DNA of 59,585 nt, taken from contig JAKQEI010000087.1 of assembly GCA_029573495.1 (NCBI GenBank), positions 1-59,585 on the forward strand. Direction: 5' to 3'. Every line of letters begins with the position of its first letter. The first letter of the stretch is position 1. The stretch comes from Bacteroidota bacterium (lineage in GTDB: Bacteria; Bacteroidota; Bacteroidia; Flavobacteriales_F; PHOS-HE28). Both the position numbers and the translations under genes were made by a program. Positions 26,180-33,318 of the stretch are shown here, piece after piece. The notes under the pieces are model-generated. The model was given only the letters and a program-made list of their open reading frames with translations, searched no databases and was not told the DNA's origin.

Positions 26180-27596
26180 GGCCGCGGTGGAACAAGGAAC
26201 GGAAACGTTCCCAGCCGCGATAATACGCATCGGCATCGAAGAGGGGGCTGTCCGTGGAGGCCTTCCAGGTGAGCAAGGCGGCGATGGGGATGAGCACCAT
26301 GGAACTGACCCACATGCCGGGCCAGGGATCGAAGGCGCCGGATATCACCAGTTTCTCGGTACTGAAGGAAACGATGTGGAAGATGAGGAAGAAAATGATG
26401 GCGAAGACGACAGGCAGTCCCATGCCGCCCTTCCGGATGATGGCCCCCAGCGGTGCCCCGATGAAGAAGAAGATGAGACAGGCCAGGGCGAGCATGCGCT
26501 TGCGGTGCCATTCGATGCCGAAGCGGGCGATCTGCTCCTTGCGGCTACGTCGTTCACTCGCGGTCTGGTCCAGGAAGTTCAAATTGCTGCGGACCATGTT
26601 CATCGCCACCTCATAGCTGTTCCTCAGCTGTTCGGTGGTGAGGCCCATGCTGTCCTGCCGCAGGCTGTCGTCCACCAGAAGACCCGGATGCGGCGTGTTC
26701 TTCCGGATGATCATGAAGCTGTTGGCCAGGTGGTCGCGTTGCTCCTCCGTCCGTTTGGCGAACTGACGCATGAGGCTGTCCCGGCCGAGCTCGAGCTGGG
26801 CCGAGGAGAGCATCTTGTAGTGGTCCTTGAACAGGTCGCGATCGGTCCGGTCCAGGCCCAGTCCGGTGAGGTCCAGACGGATCTCATCCACCTTGAAGGT
26901 GCCGCGTGTCAACGGGTACTTGCCCCGGTCCTTCGCCGGCGAGCGCTCGTCGTAGAAATGCCCATCCTCCAGGATAAGGAGGAGAACGTCCCCGGATCTG
27001 CTGCGCTGCATGGTGCCCTTCTGTGCGCGGAGCACGGTGCGGTTCCCCTGGAACGGGGTCCGATGGTCGTAGATCAGCACGTCGTGGAGGGTTCCGTCCC
27101 GGTCCTTCTGAATGGCACGGATGCTGAATCCGTCGATGCCATTGTAGAAGATACCGGGTTGGAGGTTGAGCGCCGGTTTCTTGCGGGTGACGTCCCAGAG
27201 CAGCGAATGGAACCGCAGGTTAGCGACCGGAAGGATGTTGTTGCTGAAGAAGTAGGAGGCGGTGGCCAGACCGGACACGAAGACCACCAACGGCAGGAGG
27301 ATGCGCAGGAGCCCCATCCCGGCTGATCGCATCGGTACCAGTTCACTGTTCTCTCCGAGCCCGCCGAGGGTCATGATGCTCGCGAGGAGGATGGCCAGGG
27401 GAAGGGCCAGCGGAACGAAGCTCGCCGTGGCATAGGTCATCAGTTCGAGGAGGACGTACCATTCCAACCCCTTCCCCATGAGGTCGTCCACGTACTTCCA
27501 CAGGAATTGCATCACGAGGATGAACAGGACGATGATGAAGGTGATCAACAGGGGGCCGGTGAAGGCTCCTATGATCATCCGGTGCAGGCGTCTCAT
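26157..27596 (-). CDS. LptF/LptG family permease
   Basis: The 479-residue inner-membrane protein begins MRRLHRMIIGAFTGPLLITF. It shows the LptF/G arrangement: three N-terminal helices (including ALPLAILLASIMTLGGLGENSELVPMRSAGMG), a large periplasmic beta-jellyroll region with a helical insert (about 130-370), and three C-terminal helices (LIFFFIGAPLGAIIRKGGMG and following). With LptB it extracts lipopolysaccharide from the inner membrane and feeds the LptC-A-D bridge. Whether this is F or G cannot be decided. The periplasmic part holds a charged insertion (QTASERRSRKEQIARF). It lies 39 bases after the START-like gene and overlaps the next glycosyltransferase gene. Confidence 0.9.
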   Translation of the reverse strand: MRRLHRMIIGAFTGPLLITFIIVLFILVMQFLWKYVDDLMGKGLEWYVLLELMTYATASFVPLALPLAILLASIMTLGGLGENSELVPMRSAGMGLLRILLPLVVFVSGLATASYFFSNNILPVANLRFHSLLWDVTRKKPALNLQPGIFYNGIDGFSIRAIQKDRDGTLHDVLIYDHRTPFQGNRTVLRAQKGTMQRSRSGDVLLLILEDGHFYDERSPAKDRGKYPLTRGTFKVDEIRLDLTGLGLDRTDRDLFKDHYKMLSSAQLELGRDSLMRQFAKRTEEQRDHLANSFMIIRKNTPHPGLLVDDSLRQDSMGLTTEQLRNSYEVAMNMVRSNLNFLDQTASERRSRKEQIARFGIEWHRKRMLALACLIFFFIGAPLGAIIRKGGMGLPVVFAIIFFLIFHIVSFSTEKLVISGAFDPWPGMWVSSMVLIPIAALLTWKASTDSPLFDADAYYRGWERFRSLFHRGHAHPTAL

Positions 27597-27635
27597 CAGG
27601 GAATGAACGGCGCCGGGCCGTTCGTCGCATGCCGG

Positions 27636-28505
27636 TCAGGCGCCGAGCACCCGGCCCAGCGTTTCGATCTGGGAGGTCCATAGGTTCCGCGTCTCCTCCA
27701 CCTCGTGGGGCCACGCGTGATCGGTCACCACCAGGCATACATCATTCGTCATCGCATCGATCCGGACGCGGAACTCGAAGAAGGCCTCAGGGTCCTCGTC
27801 ATCGTTCCGACGGAACCGGATCACTTCACCCAGCTTCCGCCCGATGAGTGTGGTCTCCTCCTGCTCACCATCCCAGAGGAAGGTGTACTGATCGCCGCGC
27901 ACGTCCACGTCCTGGCAATACCACTCGCTGAATCCGCTCGGCGTGCTCAATAATTCATACAGGGCGTGCGGACTGCTGTTGAGGTAGAACTCCATCACCA
28001 CACGCTCCTTCATCGGGCGTTTCTTCACAGGAGGTGGGGCGGGCTTCGGAGCGGCCTTGGGCGCTGGTGACGCGGATGCCGGCCCCTCCTTGGCAGCGAC
28101 CACGGCAGGCTTAGGTTCCGCAGCCTTGGACGTGACATTCTTCGCCGGTCTTGCCGGTGCCGCTTGCCTGGCTGGCTTCACCGGGGAAGCGGCCGCCTTT
28201 TTCACCGGCTTGGTAGCGGCCTTCTTCACCGCCACCTTCTTCACGGCCGCAGCCTTCTTCGCCACGACTTTCTTCGGTGCGTTCACCTTTTTCGCCGGGG
28301 TCTTTCCACCACCTCGTGCCGGCGCTCCCTTCAAGGGTCTTGCGGCCACGGCCTTCTTCTTTGCGACGACCTTCTTGACGGCTGCCGCCTTCCTTCCAGC
28401 CGACCTGGTCGGTTTCGTCTTCTTCGCCGGAGCAGACTTGGACTTCCGGGCCGGCTTGGCTGCCGATCTACCGGGCTTGGGGGCTGTGGGTTTCTTCTTG
28501 GCCAT
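27636..28505 (-). CDS. START-like domain protein with Lys/Ala/Pro-rich histone-H1-like N-terminal tail
   Basis: The 289-residue product has two very different parts. Residues 1-163 are low complexity, dominated by Lys, Ala and Pro in KKA/AKK/KKV units, like the C-terminal tail of histone H1 or bacterial AlgP/Hc proteins. Residues about 164-289 (from RPMKERVVMEFYLNSSPHAL to the end at LGRVLGA) are the START-like domain that I know from Bacteroidota as a stand-alone protein of about 130 residues, with SGFSEWYCQDV and HAWPHEVEETRNLW. The fold suggests a small hydrophobic-ligand pocket; the tail suggests nucleic-acid or anion binding (inference). ATG 28505 follows a TACCTTGG-like box and gives MAKKKPTAPKPG. 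Repetitive coding makes local frameshifts possible, but the frame is open. Confidence 0.82.
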   Translation of the reverse strand: MAKKKPTAPKPGRSAAKPARKSKSAPAKKTKPTRSAGRKAAAVKKVVAKKKAVAARPLKGAPARGGGKTPAKKVNAPKKVVAKKAAAVKKVAVKKAATKPVKKAAASPVKPARQAAPARPAKNVTSKAAEPKPAVVAAKEGPASASPAPKAAPKPAPPPVKKRPMKERVVMEFYLNSSPHALYELLSTPSGFSEWYCQDVDVRGDQYTFLWDGEQEETTLIGRKLGEVIRFRRNDDEDPEAFFEFRVRIDAMTNDVCLVVTDHAWPHEVEETRNLWTSQIETLGRVLGA

Positions 28506-28702
28506 GTCGCGGCGCGTGCAAAGTGCTGTGGGCCAAGGTAGCCAAAAGCCATCCCCCACCAAATAGGGCATTGGCAGCGGGCGTGGGAGGGGATGACCGG
28601 TCGGTGTGATCGGGCTTCATGCCTCTTCACCCATGCCGGTATCCGGCCTCATGCTCCGGTGTGACCGGCATTGATCCGAGCTATCCGGACGACCATCGGA
28701 TC

Positions 28703-28719
28703 GCTATATTTGCCGCCCC
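28703..28719 (+). promoter_or_regulatory. Promoter core of tRNA-Met
   Basis: GCTATATTTGCCGCCCC contains a perfect -7 box TATATTTG (28705-28712) followed by an all-GC discriminator. The same 17 bases precede tRNA-Ser at 53178-53194. Confidence 0.65.
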
Positions 28720-28737
28720 ATTGGCGAGCCCAATGGG
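28717..28737 (+). other. Hairpin at the 5' end of the tRNA-Met leader
   Basis: CCCATTGG and CCAATGGG form a perfect 8-bp stem around a CGAGC loop. It starts at or next to the predicted transcription start and ends 5 bases before the mature tRNA. Confidence 0.45.
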
Positions 28738-28742
28738 TGTAT

Positions 28743-28816
28743 GGCGCGGTAGCTCAGCTGGTTAGAGCGCATGATTCATAATCCTGAGGTCGGGAGTTCA
28801 AGTCTCCCCCGCGCTA
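28743..28816 (+). tRNA. tRNA-Met(CAT), elongator type (tRNA-Ile2 possible)
   Basis: Cloverleaf read by hand: acceptor GGCGCGG / CCGCGCT (one G-T end pair), D stem GCTC/GAGC, anticodon loop TTCATAA with anticodon CAT at 28777-28779, and T arm GGGAG TTCAAGT CTCCC. The anticodon stem CATGA/TCCTG has a T-C mismatch at its middle pair. It lacks the three G-C pairs of initiator tRNA, so it is not fMet. A lysidine-modified Ile2 tRNA has the same DNA anticodon and cannot be excluded. No encoded CCA. Confidence 0.85.
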
Positions 28817-28817
28817 C

Positions 28818-28850
28818 AGGAGGCCATCCCCGAAAGGAGGATGGCCTCCT
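28818..28850 (+). terminator. Terminator of tRNA-Met
   Basis: A perfect 12-bp stem AGGAGGCCATCC / GGATGGCCTCCT starts two bases after the tRNA, with a short T-rich tail (TTCGTT). Confidence 0.75.
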
Positions 28851-28934
28851 TCGTTCAGAGGGGAACGATCCATCGGGTGTTGTTGCGGTCTGGTCAGGCG
28901 CTGCCCAACGCTTGGCGGAACTTGGCCGGGAGTG

Positions 28935-28965
28935 TTGGTATCGTGATCCGGGCAGCTTACATTCG
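28935..28965 (+). promoter_or_regulatory. Candidate promoter for the small gene and lipoprotein gene
   Basis: TTG at 28935-28937 and TACATTCG at 28958-28965 are separated by 20 bases, close to the Bacteroidota TTG-N19-TAnnTTTG arrangement. The next ATG codons are at 28970 and 28979. Confidence 0.4.
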
Positions 28966-28978
28966 GTGCATGGCCCGC

Positions 28979-29173
28979 ATGACAACACATCCGCGCAATG
29001 CGACTGGTCGACCGGCAAGGCGTTCAGCTGAGATGGTCGTGCCCAAGCGTGTGCCGAAGGGGCGTAAGTCGGACACCATACAGGTGCAATGGTCCGATGG
29101 GGCGGGTGAGCTCAACTACGATGAGTTGACCCCTGCGCAGAGCTGGCCCTTCCTCCGCGACGACCGGTCATGA
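28979..29173 (+). CDS. Small basic hypothetical protein
   Basis: A 64-residue frame begins MTTHPRNATGRPARR and contains VVPKRVPKGRKSDTIQVQW followed by a more acidic end (ELNYDELTPAQSWPFL). I do not recognise a family. Two things support it: a promoter-like sequence directly upstream, and a 4-base ATGA overlap with the next gene, which implies translational coupling. Starts at 28970 or 29033 are possible. Against it, the protein is short and Arg/Lys-rich, as chance frames in GC-rich DNA can be. Confidence 0.42.
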   Translation: MTTHPRNATGRPARRSAEMVVPKRVPKGRKSDTIQVQWSDGAGELNYDELTPAQSWPFLRDDRS

Positions 29174-29607
29174 AATGGTCTCCAGGGTCATGCGCCCTGC
29201 CGCTGATCGTTATTCTGATCCACGGGTGCGGAGGTGCTTCGGAGCCCGCGACGGACGAGGCGGCGATCAGGAAGGTGATGGCCGGTCAGGAAGCGGCGTG
29301 GGACAGAGGTGACCTGTCCGGTTTCATGGACGGTTACGATGACAGGGTCTGCTTCATCGGTCGCAAAGGGATGACCTGTGGTCGCGATGCCGTGACACGG
29401 AATTACGAGAAGAGTTATCCGGACCAAGCGGCGATGGGCGACCTTCGCTTCACGATCCATGAGGTACTGCCCGCCGGGACCGGGCACGCGTGGGTCACGG
29501 GCAATTGGCAACTGACCCGCACGTCGGACACGCTCGGGGGTGGCTTCTCACTCCTTTGGAAGCGGGAGAAGGCGGGATGGCGCATCATCCGCGACCATAG
29601 TTACTAG
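29170..29607 (+). CDS. DUF4440/NTF2-like lipoprotein
   Basis: The 145-residue protein begins MKWSPGSCALPLIVILIHGC, a signal sequence ending in a lipobox-like IHGC, so the mature form may start with a lipidated Cys20. The rest fits the NTF2/SnoaL-like DUF4440 cone fold: AIRKVMAGQEAAWDRGDLSGF, GYDDRVCFIGRKG, and the closing FSLLWKREKAGWRIIRDHS. Members bind small ligands or act as isomerase-like enzymes, but most have no known function. It overlaps the upstream small gene by 4 bases and precedes a rhomboid protease gene by 34 bases. Confidence 0.78.
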   Translation: MKWSPGSCALPLIVILIHGCGGASEPATDEAAIRKVMAGQEAAWDRGDLSGFMDGYDDRVCFIGRKGMTCGRDAVTRNYEKSYPDQAAMGDLRFTIHEVLPAGTGHAWVTGNWQLTRTSDTLGGGFSLLWKREKAGWRIIRDHSY

Positions 29608-29641
29608 AGCACGACACACCGTCGGTATCTTTCGCTCCGAA

Positions 29642-30265
29642 GTGGAGCTCAGCATCAACCTGGTCGTCATGGCACTCACCGTGCTGGTGTCGCTCGCGGC
29701 GTTCCAGGACCGTTCCGTGCAGGACCGGTTGCTCTTTCAACCCTACGCCGTTCAGCACCGCGGACAGTGGTACAGGCTCCTTACGCACGCCTTTGTTCAC
29801 GCCGATACCATGCACCTCGTCGTGAACATGTTCGTCCTCTGGTCCTTCGGCAGTAGCGTGGAGAAGCTGCTTCCGTTGATCACGCCCCTGGAGGGTGGGC
29901 TGGCCTATGTGCTGCTATACGTCGGAGGGGCGGTCTTCGCCACCTTGCCGGGCATGGTGAAGCACCGTGACGACCCGAACTACCGGTCGGTCGGAGCAAG
30001 CGGCGCGGTGAGCGCGGTGGTCTTCGCGCAGATCGTCATGCTGCCCACCCAGCGCATCACCCTCTTCTTCATCCAGGATCTTCCGGCCTGGCTATTCGGC
30101 GGGCTCTACCTGCTGTACTCCTATATGATGGACAAGCGTGCGGGGGACAACGTCGCACATGATGCGCACTTCTATGGTGCGGTCTTCGGGGTCTTGTTCA
30201 CCTTCGCCCTGCGGCCTGAACTGCTCATTCATTTCGGCGCGCTGGAACGTGCGCTGGGCATCTGA
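29642..30265 (+). CDS. Rhomboid family intramembrane serine protease
   Basis: The 207-residue membrane protein has six hydrophobic segments with the rhomboid marks. HAFVHADTMHLVVNMFVLW spans loop 1/TM2, VGASGAV carries the nucleophile Ser120 in TM4, and HDAHFYGAVFG carries the catalytic His176 in TM6. It cleaves membrane-spanning segments of client proteins. I chose the GTG at 29642 (MELSINLVVMALTV) because TATCTTTC at 29626-29633 looks like its -7 box and because the longer frame overlaps the lipoprotein gene out of frame. The ATG at 29669 is an alternative. A helix-interrupting loop between TM3 and TM4 (MVKHRDDPNYRS) is family-typical. Confidence 0.87.
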   Translation: MELSINLVVMALTVLVSLAAFQDRSVQDRLLFQPYAVQHRGQWYRLLTHAFVHADTMHLVVNMFVLWSFGSSVEKLLPLITPLEGGLAYVLLYVGGAVFATLPGMVKHRDDPNYRSVGASGAVSAVVFAQIVMLPTQRITLFFIQDLPAWLFGGLYLLYSYMMDKRAGDNVAHDAHFYGAVFGVLFTFALRPELLIHFGALERALGI

Positions 30266-30268
30266 ACG

Positions 30269-30757
30269 ATGAAGAAGGGACTTTTCCTGGACCGCGATGG
30301 GGTGATCAACCGCGAACTTGGCACGCATACCACGAGCCTTGCGGACTTCGATATCCTGCCGGGAACGCCGGAGGCCATCACCGCGGCCGTCGCGGCCGGA
30401 TGGGTGGTGGTGGTCATCACCAACCAGAGCGGGATCGGCCTTGGGATGTATGATCACGCGGCGGTGGCGGCCATGCATGAGCGCCTGCGGTCCGTCCTGC
30501 GCGATGCCGGGACGGAGGTCGCCGACATACTCTATTGTCCGCACCATCCGCAGCAGGGCAGATGCCTGTGTCGCAAGCCGGGAAGCCTCCTTCTCGAGCG
30601 GGCCGCAGCGCGGCACGGCATCGATCTGGCGGCCTCGGTCATGATCGGTGATCGGCAACGCGATGTGGATGCGGCCAACGGTGCGGGTGCCCGGGGCATC
30701 CTGGTGGCACCTGACCGCGACTTGATGGATACCTTGCGCACCAACGGCCTGCTATGA
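30269..30757 (+). CDS. HAD-IIIA family phosphatase (GmhB/HisB-N type)
   Basis: The 162-residue protein has the HAD motifs FLDRDGVIN (nucleophile and general-acid Asp, residues 6-14), VITNQSGIG near 49, KPGSLLLERAA near 103 and GDRQRDVDAANGAG near 128. A zinc loop (CPHHPQQGRCLCRKP) is typical of D,D-heptose 1,7-bisphosphate 7-phosphatase (GmhB), which makes the heptose precursor for lipopolysaccharide; histidinol-phosphate phosphatases are close relatives. The zinc loop favours GmhB-type chemistry. It overlaps the next gene by 4 bases and follows the rhomboid gene by 3. Confidence 0.85.
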   Translation: MKKGLFLDRDGVINRELGTHTTSLADFDILPGTPEAITAAVAAGWVVVVITNQSGIGLGMYDHAAVAAMHERLRSVLRDAGTEVADILYCPHHPQQGRCLCRKPGSLLLERAAARHGIDLAASVMIGDRQRDVDAANGAGARGILVAPDRDLMDTLRTNGLL

Positions 30758-31605
30758 AGGACCTGGTGAACCTGAACGGCGACGTGGTGCCCGGTGACAA
30801 GCCGGTGATCACCTTGGACAACCGTGCCTACCATTATGGGGATGGGCTTTTCGAGAGCATGCGGATCGTGGAGGGCCGGGCCCGTTTCCTCGATGCCCAT
30901 TGGGCACGCCTCACCACCGGTGCGGCCTTGCTCCGGATCAAGCTGCCGTCCAACCTGGACCGCGATGCTTTCGAGCGCTACATCAACGAACTCGTGCAAC
31001 GGACCGGCCTGCTAAATGCGCGCTGCCGGTTCACGCTGTTCAGGAAGGGCCCGGGGTTCTACCGACCTGCAGAGCATGAAGGGGGCTTCACCTTCGAACT
31101 GCACACGCTGGAGGAACCCACCTACGCACTGAACGGGCATGGCTTGATGGTGGACATCTGGCCGGAGATGCGGAAGCCGGTGAACGACCTTTCGCGCCAC
31201 AAGACGCTGAACTGCCAGTACTATGTGATGGCTTCGCTCTGGGCGGAACAACGGGGCCTGGATGATTGCATGTTGCAGAACGATCGCGGGAACATCATCG
31301 AAAGCAGCTCGGGTAACCTGTTCATCGTGAGCAACGGCGTGCTGTACACACCGTCGTTGAGCGATGGATGTGTGGGTGGGGTGATGCGTGCGCAGGTGAT
31401 CAACCTGGCGATCGCCAATGGGATCAAGGTGTATGAGTGCTCTCTGAACCCGCAGAACCTGCTGGCGGCGGATGAGTTGTTCTTCACCAACGCCGTTCAG
31501 GGGCTGCAATGGGTAGGGGCGTATCGGACCAAGCGGTACGCACACCGCCTCTCCGGCATGATCACCGAACTGCTGGTGAGCGCCACACAGGTCAGTTCAA
31601 CGTAG
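30754..31605 (+). CDS. Class IV aminotransferase
   Basis: The 283-residue PLP enzyme begins MKDLVNLNGDVVPGD. It contains RAYHYGDGLFESMRIVEG near 25, the SRHKTLN segment near 150 with the presumed PLP lysine, and EELFFTNAVQGL-like sequence near 243 (here DELFFTNAVQGLQWVG). The fold-type IV family includes branched-chain and D-amino acid aminotransferases and aminodeoxychorismate lyase (PabC). I cannot choose among them; a full-length ilvE is present at 38045, so a PabC-like or D-amino acid role is more likely here. The 3' end overlaps the convergent YqgE gene by 14 bases. Confidence 0.85.
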   Translation: MKDLVNLNGDVVPGDKPVITLDNRAYHYGDGLFESMRIVEGRARFLDAHWARLTTGAALLRIKLPSNLDRDAFERYINELVQRTGLLNARCRFTLFRKGPGFYRPAEHEGGFTFELHTLEEPTYALNGHGLMVDIWPEMRKPVNDLSRHKTLNCQYYVMASLWAEQRGLDDCMLQNDRGNIIESSSGNLFIVSNGVLYTPSLSDGCVGGVMRAQVINLAIANGIKVYECSLNPQNLLAADELFFTNAVQGLQWVGAYRTKRYAHRLSGMITELLVSATQVSST

Positions 31606-32179
31606 GGTCGTCCGGGAAATTCGCGAGCGGAGCGAAGGAACGTCCCATGTCGCGCAAGCTGTCGCCCCAGAGGTCGGCATTGCCCACATCCATGATACGA
31701 CGTTTGGATCCGGTGGCCACCAGCCAGGAGCGTTCGCTCAATTCCTTGTCAAGCTGGTCCTTGCCCCAACCGGAATAGCCAACGAAGAAGCGCACGTGTT
31801 CCGTAAGACGCGGGTCCCCCTCGAGCAGGTCGCGTAGTTGTTCGAAGTCGCCTCCCACGTACACGCCGTCCACGACCATCTGACTGCCGGTGAGCCTGTC
31901 GCCCAGGGTGTGGATGTAGTAGAGGTTGTTGCTCTGCACCGGCCCCCCGATGCCCACTGGTGCGCCAAGGGGAGGGAGGTTCTCCAGAAGGTCGTTCACG
32001 CCCATGTCGGTCCGCCGGTTCAGCACGAATCCGAAGGAGCCTTCGGCATTGTGGTCGCACAGGAGCACCACCGTGCGACGGAAGTACGGGTCAGCGAGAT
32101 AGGGCTCACTGATGAGCAACCGGCCTCGCTCCGGCGCGAGCACGCTTTTCGGGTCCAGTTCCAGAGGATCCTTCGCCAT
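31592..32179 (-). CDS. YqgE/AlgH family protein
   Basis: The 195-residue protein begins MAKDPLELDPKSVLAPERGR. It has the family blocks LLISEPYLADPYFRRTVVLL, GSFGFVLNRRT, IGGPVQSNNLYYIHTLG and FFVGYSGWGKDQLDKEL. The fold is known but its biochemical role is not; in Pseudomonas the relative AlgH affects transcription of alginate genes. ATG 32179 was chosen since the longer frame has no family similarity. The divergent neighbour is pdxH. Confidence 0.9.
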   Translation of the reverse strand: MAKDPLELDPKSVLAPERGRLLISEPYLADPYFRRTVVLLCDHNAEGSFGFVLNRRTDMGVNDLLENLPPLGAPVGIGGPVQSNNLYYIHTLGDRLTGSQMVVDGVYVGGDFEQLRDLLEGDPRLTEHVRFFVGYSGWGKDQLDKELSERSWLVATGSKRRIMDVGNADLWGDSLRDMGRSFAPLANFPDDPTLN

Positions 32180-32282
32180 GGGACGGGAAATTACTAAGCA
32201 TTGATGAGAGCACCTCCAGGGATCGATGCAACGGTGTCGGAGCGGCGATGAACGGATAACTTCGTGGCGAAGTACCGATACC

Positions 32283-32921
32283 ATGTCCGATCCGCTGCAC
32301 CACCGCACCGACTATACCAGGCACGTCTTGATGGAGGATGAGGCCGGCGACGATCCGATCGCCTTGTTCGCCCGCTGGATGGCCGATGCGCAGGAGGCTG
32401 GCGTACCGGAGCCGCATGCGATGACCCTTGCCACAGCGGGCAGTTTGACGATCAGCTGCCGGGTGGTGCTGCTGCGATCGTTCGATGCGGATGGATTCGT
32501 GTTCTACAGCAATTACAACAGCCGCAAGGCGATGGACCTCGAGCGCGATCCGCGCGCGGCATTGAATTTCTTCTGGCCGCAGTTGGAGCGACAGGTGCGC
32601 ATCGAAGGGAAGGCGGAGCAGGTGTCGCCCGAGGAATCCGATCGCTATTACGCGACACGGCCGGTGGAGAGCAGGATCGCGGCCTGGTCGAGCGATCAGA
32701 GCCGTTCCGTCGAGGATCGGGCGAAGCTCGAGGAGCGCTTCGAGCGTTGGAAGGGTCGGTTCGCGGATGGAGAGGTTCCGCGTCCGCTGCATTGGGGTGG
32801 TTATCGCGTCCGCCCGCAGCGGATGGAGTTCTGGCAGGGAAGGCCGAGCCGTTTGCATGATCGCATCGCCTTCGAGCATTTCGCCGATGGCGCCTGGGCG
32901 CGCCTTCGGCTTCAGCCGTAA
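32283..32921 (+). CDS. pdxH: Pyridoxamine 5'-phosphate oxidase
   Basis: The 212-residue flavoprotein begins MSDPLHHRTDYTRHVLMEDE. It shows the FMN-binding split barrel with SCRVVLLRSFDADGFVFYSN near 57, NSRKAMDLERDPRAALNFFW near 80, RQVRIEGKAE near 105, and the C-terminal RVRPQRMEFWQGRPSRLHDR signature. It oxidises pyridoxamine or pyridoxine 5'-phosphate to PLP with oxygen as acceptor. TAACTTCG in the 32250-32265 region is a possible -7 box. PLP-dependent enzymes are encoded nearby (30754, 38045), though no co-regulation is shown. Confidence 0.95.
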   Translation: MSDPLHHRTDYTRHVLMEDEAGDDPIALFARWMADAQEAGVPEPHAMTLATAGSLTISCRVVLLRSFDADGFVFYSNYNSRKAMDLERDPRAALNFFWPQLERQVRIEGKAEQVSPEESDRYYATRPVESRIAAWSSDQSRSVEDRAKLEERFERWKGRFADGEVPRPLHWGGYRVRPQRMEFWQGRPSRLHDRIAFEHFADGAWARLRLQP

Positions 32922-32935
32922 CATCCCTGGAAAGG

Positions 32936-32963
32936 GAAGACCCCGGCCAGGGCCGAGGTCTTC
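32936..32963. terminator. Bidirectional hairpin between pdxH and bTHX gene
   Basis: GAAGACCCCGGCC and GGCCGAGGTCTTC form a long stem with a single mismatch and a tiny loop, located between two convergent genes. Confidence 0.6.
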
Positions 32964-32985
32964 ATGATGGGCTCGTGCGAAGTGC

Positions 32986-33198
32986 TTACTTCTTCTTGGG
33001 AGCGGCCTTCTTGGCTGCTGCCTTCTTCGGTGCCGCTTTCTTCGCGGCCTTCTTCGCGGCCGCTTTCTTCGGTGCTGCTTTCTTCGCGCCCGCCTTCTTC
33101 GCTGCGGCTACGCGCGTGCGACGCTTGGAAGGACGGCTCTTACCGGCGCTGCCGATCGTGCGCTTTCCTTTCTTCGTCTTCTTGTCACCTTTTCCCAT
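32986..33198 (-). CDS. Ribosomal protein bTHX with Ala/Lys-rich C-terminal extension
   Basis: A 70-residue protein. Residues 1-30 (MGKGDKKTKKGKRTIGSAGK and SRPSKRRTRV) match the small 30S protein bTHX (Thx), known from Thermus and from Bacteroidota, which fills a cavity in the 30S head. Residues 31-70 are pure AAKK/APKK/AGAKK repeats ending PKKK, like a histone-H1 tail. Thermus Thx is only about 26 residues, so the tail is an added element. The ATG at 33198 is supported by a perfect -7 box TACTTTTG on the minus strand at 33223-33230; a longer frame would start inside the promoter. Confidence 0.82.
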   Translation of the reverse strand: MGKGDKKTKKGKRTIGSAGKSRPSKRRTRVAAAKKAGAKKAAPKKAAAKKAAKKAAPKKAAAKKAAPKKK

Positions 33199-33222
33199 GG
33201 GATGGCGTGTTAAGGATTTCGT

Positions 33223-33230
33223 CAAAAGTA
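33223..33230 (-). promoter_or_regulatory. -7 box of the bTHX gene
   Basis: TACTTTTG on the minus strand matches TAnnTTTG exactly and lies about 25 bases upstream of the ATG. No clear -33 TTG. Confidence 0.5.
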
Positions 33231-33318
33231 CCCGGGCGTCACAGGGGTTCCGGGCTCGTTCATCGCACTTCTCAACCCGAACATGTGAATTGTCGATGTG
33301 TTCCGGTCGGCGGTCGTG

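Noticed and set aside
28057..28566. Phe/Ala/Gly-rich plus-strand frame resembling a membrane protein
   Set aside because: It is only the antisense of the Lys/Ala repeats of the START-like protein tail (AAG/GCC read backwards gives Phe and Ala/Gly).
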